Source: Hydra vulgaris (taxonomy: Eukaryota > Cnidaria > Hydrozoa > Anthoathecata > Hydridae). From it: a stretch of DNA of 64,000 nt. Shown piece after piece: positions 22,335-32,261 of this stretch. The DNA is taken from assembly GCF_038396675.1 (NCBI RefSeq), contig NC_088926.1, forward strand, positions 39,005,001 to 39,069,000, given 5' to 3'. Made by a program: the position numbers and the translations under genes. Each line of letters starts with the position of its first letter. Positions within the stretch are counted from its first letter, which is position 1. Below the pieces are notes generated by a model, which searched no databases, was not told the DNA's origin, and saw only the letters and a list, made by a program, of their open reading frames with translations.

Positions 22335-24590
22335 GTAACCTGGGGCAAATGTTCAGGGAGAATGTTTCAGGGAGAATGTTCTTAACTTGAGAAGAATCAC
22401 GATTCACAACTAGAAATTTTGCAGGCCACTAGCGCATTATGTGTCTACTGATCTCTAAAATATTTGTGGTGATAGGTTGTTGCATTGGTACATAACTAAA
22501 TTCAAAATGACAACAACTACCCTGTCTCACTTTCCCCATAACCTGGGGCAAAGTAAGACAGATTTCATTTGAAGAAAAAAATGCAATTTTCAATAAAATT
22601 AAAGCAGACTTTTAATAAATTCGATCTGATTAAATATAAGAATGCAAATAAAAACACAAAGGTATCATATTATAATGTAATTTTTCCTTTTAAATCAAAA
22701 AACATGAAAAGAATTAATAAAAAATTATCAATAAAAAAAATGCATGTGCAAAGTTTCATGTAAGTCAAAAAAATTTGAATAAAATCTATTCACATAAAAA
22801 GCAAACATCGTTTAATGTGCAGTCTTCGTGTACCCAAACAATACATACACAACAAGCTATCCAGTCAATTTTTAATACCATTGCACCATTTCCCTTGACA
22901 AACTGGAAAAACCATTCCTCTTCATTGTTTACATCTTTTTCAATCAAGCATTTCTTTAATTTTCTGTTCTTTTTGTTCTTTTTTATATTTTTTTTTGTTT
23001 AATTTATTGTCATTGTTCTTTTCCAGTAAATTTTTTTTCTTATTGTTCTTTTTTTTTTTTCTATTGTTTTTTTCTTATTGTTCTTTTCAAGTAAAATTTT
23101 TTTCTATGTGGAGAACTAATTATAATTTAAGATTATTCAGGAAATTTTCTTTTTGTAGAATAATGTTTTGGAATTTGAAGTATGTCTTCAAAAGAACTTG
23201 ATGAAGTAGCAGTGGTCTTTGAAAAGCTTTCAATTGACTTTAATTTATCATGACTCATTAATTCTAATGTAGTCAACTCTGGCTGCTGTAAAATTTCACT
23301 TTCTTTTTTGTTATCGCGTTCAAATTGAATTTCATGAGGTATGGATAACCTGATTTTATTATTATTATTATTTGTATTTGTTTTCCTGAATGGTTTCGCA
23401 TCCATCTCATACATGTTTGATTAAAAAAGGTTTTCGAAGGCTTAAAAACCCACGGTCTAATGATTGAAGTTTATGAGTTGTGTGTGGTGGTAGCGATAGC
23501 AAAAACAATCCATTGTCATGAGCATAGTCTATAAGTTTTAAACTTTTGGTATTAGAACGATGACCGTCAAACATAAGTTAAACTTTGTTGATCAAGGTGC
23601 ATCGTACATGTTTAACAAAATGTTTTATATACTTAAGAAATAAATCAGTATTAACCCAACCATTTTCTGAGCATCCTTGAATAGTTCCAACTGGAGCATT
23701 ATCTGTGAGTAAAAATTTCTTCTTTTTGCGCTTAAATATCATCATGGGTGGTACATAATGACCAACAGAATCGCATGCACATAAAATTGTTTTCGTGACT
23801 CCTCTTTCCCCATTTGTCACTAATGAAACATACCGTTTTCCTATAGATGAAATAACTTTTAATGGCTTATGGATGCATGACAACCCAGACTCATCACAAT
23901 TAAAAATTTGATGTGGCTCAAATTGATATTTATCTAACAAATTCTCTAAATTACTAAAATAGATTTTAATATTATTTTTGTTCAAACCAAATACTCTGTT
24001 TAAAGAAATTGCTTCTGGTTTTCTTAGTGATAAATCAGGATGGCGTTTTAAAAAGCCTCGCACAAAGTCTTCTCCTGCTAATTTACTATCTTTTTTAAAA
24101 GGATTTGGAATCAAATTTTTTTTTCAGAACTCAAAAACTGTCAATCTAATATCCATCATTGAGAGACCATAAAATGAATTGTCCATATCTTTAATATACT
24201 TATTTAGATCTTGTTCTTGGTTATCAGAAAGCACTTTTCTAAATCTTCCAAGTAAATTGGTATGTAAACTACTTTTAAGTGAAGCCTTTTTAACACGCCG
24301 ATGTAGTGAATTTTTTGGCTCACTAAAGTTTTTACAAGATTTTCTTAAACACATTTGCTTCAACTTTACTACTGTAATAGCATTTTTCATGTCATCTTCG
24401 TTCCAGTTAGCTTGATTAGTTTTTCTCCTGTAGTTTCTCATTTAAAAATTTTTGGTCACTAAATGAAAACAAAGTTATGTTATATTCTTTTAAAGTTTTT
24501 AATAAAATTATGTTTTACTTTTACATAAAATTCTTTCATAAAATGATGATATCGTAAACGTTTACTCTGAAGATTTATAACAGCGCTGGC
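22335..24590 (-). mobile_element. Pogo-type element, right side lost
   Basis: The left region carries ACCTGGGGCAAA twice (about 22339 and 22547) and an imperfect inverted pair CTGTCTCACTTTCCCC / GGGGCAAAGTAAGACAG (about 22524-22562), typical of GGGG-starting pogo/Fot1-type ends. A pogo-like transposase lies on the minus strand. No matching right TIR is seen before the hAT left end at 24591, so the right side was probably lost or displaced. Confidence 0.6.
23133..24441 (-). pseudogene. Pogo-like transposase, broken
   Basis: Minus-strand relic starting MRNYRRKTNQANWNEDDMKN (24441) with an N-terminal HTH-type region (KNAITVVKLKQM...SLHRRVKKASL). It continues MIPNPFKKDSKLAGEDFVRG, FLKRHPDLSLRKPEAISLNR (CENP-B-like DNA-binding part), then the catalytic core: FNCDESGLSCIHKPLKV (first Asp) and ENGWVNTDLFLKYIKHFVKH (24114-23578). 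Past a stop, LMFDGHRSNTKSLKLIDYAH (second Asp) and LPPHTTHKLQSLDRGF (third Asp) are readable, then YEMDAKPFRKTN and a tail to 23133. All three catalytic Asp positions survive, but a stop after INKV, frame changes and a probable loss after the third Asp inactivate it. Confidence 0.85.
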
Positions 24591-24594
24591 CAGA

Positions 24595-25317
24595 AGACTC
24601 GAGAGCCGCACATAAACAATGACGCGTGCCGAAGAGCCGCAATAAAAGTTGCTATGCCAACCTTAAAAAAAATAATTGGCGAATGTAAACTTAGATTTTT
24701 TATACTCACTATTTTGATTTTTTAAATGGAAATTGTACTTTTATTAATAAACTTAGTATGTACACAATTTATATTTAGTATTTAGTTTTTTTTACAATAA
24801 AGAAAGTAAAAGCTATTCTTTAAATGGAAACTTGGCTACATAAAATCTGATTCCTTTTTATTCGCACTAAAAAACCATTTGTAGAAAAAATTGAGAAAGC
24901 ATCTCTAAATCATAATTTTTTTTGAATTAACATTATTACAGCAACCATAAGTTTCCTTATAAAAATAATTGTAAGCAAGATATATAAATCTAAAAGATAA
25001 AAAGGTTTCTTTGAGAAAAAAATTATTTTAATGAATTTGAATTAAACTTGCTTTATTCGCATTGAACTTGCTTATAACCACTTAACAGCATAAGTTACTA
25101 AAAACTGCAAAATATCAAATAAATAAACGACTACACAAAAAAAATTTAAATGAACTTCAATGAAGTTCAAATTACTTTTATTTTTTATTTTATTACATTC
25201 AGCAAAAATTTAGACATAACAGAAAGAAATCTTTTTATAACATCGATTATTTTTTGTTAAAGACCATTAGAAAATTCTTCTTGTATAATAACTTGCATAA
25301 TTTACTATAAATTTATT
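24595..25317. other. 3' non-coding part of the hAT element
   Basis: Gene-free A+T-rich DNA between the left TIR and the transposase stop. A short palindrome-like TTTAAATGAACTTCAATGAA lies near 25146. Confidence 0.5.
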
Positions 25318-27000
25318 AGGCACTAAGATTTTCAACACTACTGGTAAGTTTTTTAAAATCTGGTTTCAAGCTTGTAGTTGATATTCTAAGCAACTGTAAC
25401 AAATGTTCACTAGTTAGATTGGCACATTACTTTGATTTAATAAATTTCATAGTCGAAAATAAAAATTCACATGCATATGTTGAACCAAAAATGGAAATAA
25501 GTTTTATACTAATCCTTTTTAGTTGAGGATACTTAACTTCAGGATCCATTTTCCAAAAATCTAATAAAGCTAGTGTTTTATGCAGCATTTAAAGATTTTG
25601 ATCTTCTAATTCTATTTCAAATTGAGATGTTTCTTTAAGTATATTTTCTGGTATTTGGTTTTGTTCTTCATTTGAGTAAAATGATTAAAGTTTTTAAGGT
25701 AAGACCTTTCTGAAATAGAGCAACTTTTTTTTGAAAACTAAATATAGTCTGAGCAAGATCAGATATATTTTTTTCTTTTCCCTGAAGCGACAAATTCAGA
25801 TTTTGTAAATGTTGCATTACATCAGTTAAAAATAATAGATCTTGCAAAAAATTCACATCGTCAAAGATTTCAAATGTCTTCTGCTTTTCAGGCAAAAAAC
25901 ATTTAATTGGTTATAATAATTTTATAAACCTATAAAGAACGTCACTACTTGACAGCCACCTTACAGCACAGTAAAACGACAAGTCACTTGGTTTGTCAGC
26001 AAAATCCAATTCACTAATGAAATTTTTAAACTGTCTGTGATTCTTTGCATTAGATCGAATATAATTTACAATCTTCACCACTGATTTAAAAACAATTGGA
26101 AAATTGAAATGTTTCGCTGCTAAATGTTATCGATGAATCACACAATGAACTGGGATAAACTCTGGATACGTAGGATCACTATTTAGTAAACCCATAAGCC
26201 CAATGTGTTTTCTAACCATTTCTATTGCACCATCTGTAGCAACACTAACAAGCTTGTTCTTAGGAGCATTGGCTTTCACCAGAACAGTGTCAAGGGCTTC
26301 CTTTAAATGAATTCCACGAGTTGTGTCTTTTAGCTCTACTAAATCTAGCAACTCATCTGTACATCTGATGTTACATATCTTGAAGTTTATCTTGAATATC
26401 TGTTGATTCACCCAATGCTAAACTGAATGCTTCACAATTTTTTAAGTCATTTAAAAAATGATGTTCAACTTCGACACTAATCTCAGATATACTCCTTTCA
26501 GTTGTGTGTCGAGAAACAGAAATATTTGAAATTAACCTTCGAATTTTTCTATTATTAGGATCTAAAACTGAGATCACTGAAAAAAGATTTTGTTTTACAA
26601 ACTCTCCATCGGTGTAAGGATATTTACTTTTTGCAATGTTCCAAGCTATAATAAAACTTGCTTCTGTTGTAATATTTCATTCTTTGCTGGAAGATAAAAT
26701 ATTAATTTTTTGATTTTTAAATATTGTTTTAAGCAACTCGATTTTATTTTTTCTATGACATGAATTTTTTGGGTATTCTTCAGAAAAACATATATGTTTT
26801 GTTTCATAGTGACGTTTAACATTACATGTCTTATTATGAGCTAGTTCAATATTGCAAATTAAACACATAGGTTTATTTTATTTTTCAATAAATGTGTATT
26901 TTTCTGTCCAATCACCATGAAATGATCTGTTCTTATCTTTAAATTTTCTTTTCTTACTTTTATTGAGAAGTGCTTTATTATCACCTTTCGCTATATCCAT
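25318..27000 (-). pseudogene. hAT transposase relic, near full length
   Basis: The start is taken at 27000 (MDIAKGDNKALLNKSKKRKF), followed by the zinc finger MCLICNIELAHNKTCNVKRH then YETKH (C2H2/BED type, 26677-26880). The core follows: SRHTTERSISEISVEVEHHF, FSLALGESTDIQDKLQ (first Asp region), LKEALDTVLVKANAPKNKL, VSVATDGAIEMV (second Asp), and HCVIHR. DKPSDLSFYCAVRWLSSSDV leads into FEIFDDVNFLQDLLFLTDVM and LNLSLQGKEKNISDLAQTIF (25668-25895). The C-terminal dimerisation region near 25330-25520 reads STYACEFLFSTMKFIKSK, stop, CANLTSEHLLQLLRIS. The order matches the SCAND3/ZBED5/GTF2IRD2-type hAT lineage. Several stops and frame changes inactivate it. Confidence 0.88.
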
Positions 27001-27136
27001 TTTTCAAGCAATGTGTTTTCCCGCAATGTATAATTCAAGTTTTTATTATCAGTAAATCAATAAAACTTTTGAAAAGAGCCGCAATAACGTTTTAAGAGCC
27101 GCACGCGGCTCGCGAGTTGCTATTTGGCCATCCATG

Positions 27137-27429
27137 TTCTAGACTTTTCTAAAAGCGTTTCTTTACTCCACGCGGTCTTTCAAGCAAGGTCTACAAGCCG
27201 ATTAGAGCTGATAAATTTTTAGTTTCAAGTGGAATTGATGTTGTTCACTGTTTGTAGTTGGTTATTCGTATTTTTCTAATTTTTGTAGCCTATTTCCTTT
27301 TCTTTTAATAAATTAAGACTGTTATTTGTGGACATGTAAGTGTATTTGCATAAATTTGCGTATATTTCAGCATATTATATATTTCTCTGTATCTTTATGT
27401 ATAATTTCTTTTAGATAAAAAAAAAAAAA
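27137..27429. other. Spacer upstream of Tnp2-like relic
   Basis: No gene recognised. It lies between the hAT right end and the next transposon-derived frame and could hold its eroded 5' part. Confidence 0.4.
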
Positions 27430-28460
27430 ATACGGTATGGAAAATAGTAAAATAGAAAATAGAAAAATTATGTTGGAAGTTGTCAAAAGAATGTCAAGAA
27501 AAACATCAACTCAGTAAAACAGTTTTAAGAGAAGTTACATCTGTAAATTTTATTAATATGTTTCTACTTGACTACATGCATTTAGTGTGTCTTGGATGTA
27601 TGCGTAGGCTGCTGTGTTACCTTAAAGGAACTATCAAAGGAACAAGTAAAAGGAAATTGTGTGTTAATATATTAAATCAAATTTCTGAAAAGGTTGCTGT
27701 TTTAAATGGTAAACTACCAAGCGAGTTTGTCAGACAGCCAAGAACACTAACTGAACTTGATCGATGGAAAGCTACCGAGCTCAGATCTTTTTTGCCTTAT
27801 ACTGGTATGGTTGCATTGAAGGGTGTTGTTGGTAGCTCTTTTTACAAGCATTTTTTAAGTCTGTTTGTTGCTATAATGTTATTATGTGAAAGTGATGATG
27901 CCTTGAAAAAATTCAAATCTGGAAAATGCTCGACGACTTATTTAGTATTTTGTTAATTCTGGTGAGGTTTATGGTGATTTGTTTTGTGTATACAATGTAC
28001 AAGGCCTTTTACACATTTGTGATGATGTAGAGCTTTATGGTGTCTCGCTTAATAAGTTATCTGCCTTTTAGTTTGAAAACTATCTTCAGAAGTTGAAAAG
28101 ATTGGTAAGAAGCAAACAAAATTCAATGGCTCGAGTATGTAAAAGATTGGATGAATTTAGTGATTATAGCCAACCTAAAAAAGTTACCAACAGAATGACC
28201 ACCACCAAAAAAGATTCTTGTTTTTTAACTGAGCATAGTGTTGTGTTTCTTCAAAAATTGGTTGATGAAGATCACTATGAGTGTTTGTGCTATAGCAAAC
28301 AGTTTTTAGATAACTATTTTACTTTTTTTGTTTCTTCAAAGGATATTGTTATATACTATATCAGGAATACCATAAATCCTATTGTATGCATTAAGCGAAG
28401 AAGCAGCTTTTTACGGAAATATATTTTTATGGTAGTTTTTTTGCTTTTTTCAGTGTAACA
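27430..28460 (+). pseudogene. Tnp2/DUF4218-like transposon-derived protein relic
   Basis: Plus-strand pieces of a transposon-derived protein family common in invertebrate genomes. Block 1 (27480-27956): FINMFLLDYMHLVCLGCMRR, LPSEFVRQPRTLTELDRWKA, TELRSFLPYTGMVALKGVVG, FYKHFLSLFVAIMLL. Block 2, after stops: [20 protein letters not shown] and LSAF, stop, FENYLQKLKRLVRSKQNSMA then RVCKRLDEF (about 28000-28170), continuing to 28458. The LDYMHLVCLG, RKPR-WKATE-RxFLxYTG and HLxDD-FENYLQxLKxLVR order resembles the DUF4218 part of Tnp2-type (En/Spm-CACTA-like) proteins. Superfamily placement is recalled and tentative. No TIRs were found. Confidence 0.65.
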
Positions 28461-28969
28461 GAAAGAAGGAAGAAAAAGAAGGCATAAGTCAGTTTCACCA
28501 CAGTGCTCCTTTAGTTTTTTATTATCAAACCGTTCTTCCCAAGAGTCAACTAGACAGGCTAAAAACAGAAACGGTCTACTCGGGAACTACAGAGAACCAC
28601 CTCCTTCGTTTAAGTACATGGATCAATGACGTAAGTTTAACTATCTTTTAAGTATGATTTTATATATTAACTATCTTTTAAGTATGATATTATCTATTAT
28701 AACATATATATTATATATGTCATAATAGAGTCTTAATTCTCAACAAAAATCCATGACATGCCATGAGTATTATTTGTTCACCTTTTAATCAAAAGTTTCA
28801 CCATTAAAACTACACCTTTTTTTTTGCACTTACTAAGTTCATATCTATGTTTTGGGGATAAGAGTTGTAATGTTAAATGGACTGCAATTGTCACTACCGT
28901 CCATTTGCCATTTGGGTTGTAGACTAATATAAAGTAGACTGGCATCACGATTTTTATTGTTACTTTTAG
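28461..28969. other. Spacer within the Tnp2-like relic
   Basis: Mostly A+T-rich and possibly intronic. A short plus-strand frame near 28540-28625 (AKNRNGLLGNYREPPPSFKY) is not recognised. A short tandem TTAACTATCTTTTAAGTATG repeat lies at about 28632-28690. Confidence 0.4.
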
Positions 28970-29611
28970 GTTGGCAAAATGTATTTTTTATGGAGGTGAC
29001 AGAAGTTAAGTCAACCCAAGGAGAAATTCTCGCTACCCTAGAAAGTCTAGGACGGAGAATTAACCCAGAAAGTTTTTCGTTTTTTATTAGTAAGTGTCAT
29101 TCCCTTGAAGAGTTCGATGCTTTTGAAAAAAAGTTGGCGACTGAAGCAGAATTTAATATTTTGGTAAGTGTTATTATAGTAAAGTTGTGACTTATAAAAC
29201 TTGTTGTTTCAATATAGTTGAATTATAAACAATCAACAGCTTCGCAGCTCGTCAGCAGATGCATTAACGAGACTCTTGATAAAAGTGTACAAGCCTAGTT
29301 TAATAAGACCGGAAGTAAGGGCAAACGTTCTTTTAAAAAGACCCTACTCTGTAAAGCAATTTTTGGTAAGTATTTACTTAACTTAAAAGTTTTTAAAGAT
29401 GTTAAAACAAATTTTGTTTATGACAAAATGTTAGAGGGAATATTAGATTCATTTACTAGTTTCATGAAGTGTTTTGTTCTACTATCATTTCATTTTTTTA
29501 GCTGCATTAGTATCAGATGTAAATTCAGCAAAAGTGATCGATTCGTTCATTAGTGAACAATTAAAACGTGCGCCTCGAGCCGTTGAAAAAGAGAAAGATG
29601 GTTTCTTGTAA
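28970..29611 (+). pseudogene. Possible exons with DUF4806-like segment
   Basis: Three plus-strand coding patches look separated by introns. Patch A (28970-29163) follows a TTTTAG acceptor, reads EVKSTQGEILATLESLGRRI then SKCHSLEEFDAFEKKLATEA EFNIL, and ends at a GTAAGTG donor. Patch B (about 29240-29368) follows AACAG, reads ADALTRLLIKVYKPSLIRPE, and ends at GTAAGTATT. Patch C (about 29500-29611) reads VSDVNSAKVIDSFISEQLKR to a TAA stop. Patch A resembles the start of DUF4806 (a C-terminal domain in many transposon-derived proteins), so the whole may be the 3' part of the Tnp2-like gene. A and B join in phase; B to C does not without another splice choice. Function unknown. Confidence 0.45.
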
Positions 29612-30046
29612 CATTTATTTACAAATAAAGGATAAATTCTGTATTTTTAATTTATTAAATAAATAAAAAATTCTTATTTAACTTTTTATCTATACCCGAA
29701 GCTTTTTCGTTCTGGAAATTATAGAAACAATCTTTGCTAAATCATCAGTAAACTATCTGTTTTTCATTATTAGTACGAGTCACAAATTTTTTAGCGAATC
29801 GCATACACCTTTAATAAACGAATCGCATACACCTTTTATAAACGTTTAAAAGCCATCTAAAAAAGGTTTCTTTGAGACGTGTAAAACACGCCCTAAAAAA
29901 CGTAAGTAATTTCATACGGACTTCCTTTCCACCCTCAAAACACATGTCGTAAAAACATAAATAGTACTTTTATTATATGTATCCGTGCTTACTGGGAAGA
30001 GGCTGTGGCAACAGACAACAGAGTCATATATAAGAAAGTTGTAAAA

Positions 30047-30049
<3 letters not shown>
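29612..30049. other. Gene-free stretch
   Basis: No gene seen. About 29793-29846 holds two copies of a GCGAATCGCATACACCTTTA unit. Confidence 0.55.

Positions 30050-30134
<85 letters not shown>
30050..30134. repeat. (TA)n microsatellite 1
   Basis: About 42 uninterrupted TA dinucleotides. Confidence 0.98.
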
Positions 30135-30136
<2 letters not shown>

Positions 30137-30204
30137 TAGTAAAAAACACTTATCTAACTTTTTTCTTCAACTTTTAGTTTCACCATTGCTGGATCATCAG
30201 GAAG

Positions 30205-30529
<325 letters not shown>

Positions 30530-31530
30530 AATAAATTATCGTAAGCATAAATAATAGGATTTAATTTGCGGATACATTACATAAATAATTTATGTTAATT
30601 AAAAACAGTAGAGGGTTGAGAATTAAACCTTGTGGAACTCCACACAAAATATTTAATGTGCCAGAATCCGGATTGTGTAATAACTAATGTACCAGATCTG
30701 GGTACTTACTGTTTTCGATTAGTAAGGAAGCCTTTAATCAAACTAAATGTTTTGTTTGTTACAATATAGAAATTTAACTTTTCTAAAAGTATGGAGTGAT
30801 CTATGCCAAATGCTTTTAAGAGATCTTTAAATATTCCAATTGTGAACTGATTTTTTTCAAACCAATAAATTATTTCGTTAACTTGCTCAGTAATTGCTTG
30901 CTCTGTTGATGATTTTTCTGGAAACCAAGTTGCTGGAGGTAAAAGAGTTTGTTTTTGCAAATTAACCATATATTATATTATACATAACACGTTCAACTAT
31001 TTTTGAGAAAACGGATAATTCAAATTTATATCAATAATTTGAGATATTGGAACTGTTTTTGCCTTTTGGGTAAACTTTTACTACTTTTATTATATTAGGA
31101 AATTTCACTTACTAAAAGTTTAAGAAAATTTTAAACAAAAGTTTGTTGATGTTATTTTTGTTTAAAACTACTATATTAGCTGATATTTCATCAAAACCCA
31201 GGGATTTATTCATTTTTAAAGATGATAAAGCAGCGATGCAGCCGTGGCTCAGTGTTCGCGCACTTGCTTCAGAATTAAAGGATCCGTGGTTCAGACCCCA
31301 CCTCTGGGCAAGTTTTGCGACATTGGTTAGGGAAAAAGCTTTGAGATAAGACCGTAAGGATTTCTTGATGCACCTAAATAAAGTTAAAAAAAACGACAAA
31401 GCTTTCTCAATTTCTTTATCATTAATTCACTGTCAAATAATCAATTATCACCCGATGAACTTAAATAGGTTTTAAATGAATCAATTGGAGGTACGATTCA
31501 GAAAATTCATATGCTCACATAAAAAAGCAA
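30530..31530 (-). pseudogene. CR1-like LINE relic interrupted by a SINE
   Basis: Minus-strand RT relic. The pre-RT part EIEKALS (right of the SINE) continues directly as ALSSLKMNKSLGFDEISANI (left of it), so the SINE split one frame. Then NKTLLPPATWFPEKS-like, EQAITEQVNEIIYWFEKNQF and TIGIFKDLLKAFGIDHSILL (30706-30969, normally DLSKAFDTVDH). CGVPQGLILNPLLFLI follows near 30640, and the active-site position reads YAYDN instead of FADD, so catalysis is lost. It ends near 30530, beside a (TA)n tract. Confidence 0.82.
31232..31394 (+). mobile_element. tRNA-derived SINE, complete copy, inserted in LINE
   Basis: The fullest copy of the family: an A-box-like TGGCTCAGTGTTCGCGC near 31245, a B-box GGTTCAGACCC (31288-31298), CACCTCTGGGCAAGTTTTGC, a tail CACCTAAATAAAGTTA plus poly-A. 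Flanking GATAAAGC (31224-31231) and GACAAAGC (31395-31402) differ at one base and give the same residues (ALS) in the interrupted LINE frame, so this is a genuine target duplication. RNA polymerase III transcription from the A and B boxes is expected for this class. Confidence 0.93.
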
Positions 31531-32152
<622 letters not shown>

Positions 32153-32261
32153 ATATATATAAATAAATAAATAAATAAATAAAATATATTTCAGACAACA
32201 GGCATGTACAAATTAGGTGCCAGGTCCATAGTTTTTTTTTTTTTTTTTTCAAAGAAAAGTA

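Larger units (their letters stand above)
24591..27136 (-). mobile_element. hAT element (Charlie/ZBED-like) with degenerate TIRs
   Basis: Left end CAGCGCTGGCCAGAAGACTC then GAGAGCCGC at 24591; reading inward from the right end (27136), CATGGATGGCCAAATAGCAA then CTCGCGAGCCGC. Shared blocks are TGGCCA, ACTCG and GAGCCGC. GAGCCGCAATAA recurs just inside both ends. The flanking 8-mers ATTTATAA and TTCTAGAC do not match, so the target duplication has decayed or the ends are slightly misplaced. Encloses a near-full-length transposase relic. Confidence 0.75.

Noticed and set aside
24583..27144. 8-bp target duplication of the 24.6-27.1 kb hAT
   Set aside because: ATTTATAA and TTCTAGAC agree at only half the positions, no better than chance in A+T-rich DNA.
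31241..31310. tRNA gene
   Set aside because: A and B boxes are present but there is no cloverleaf or acceptor stem; it is the head of a SINE with poly-A tail and target duplication.
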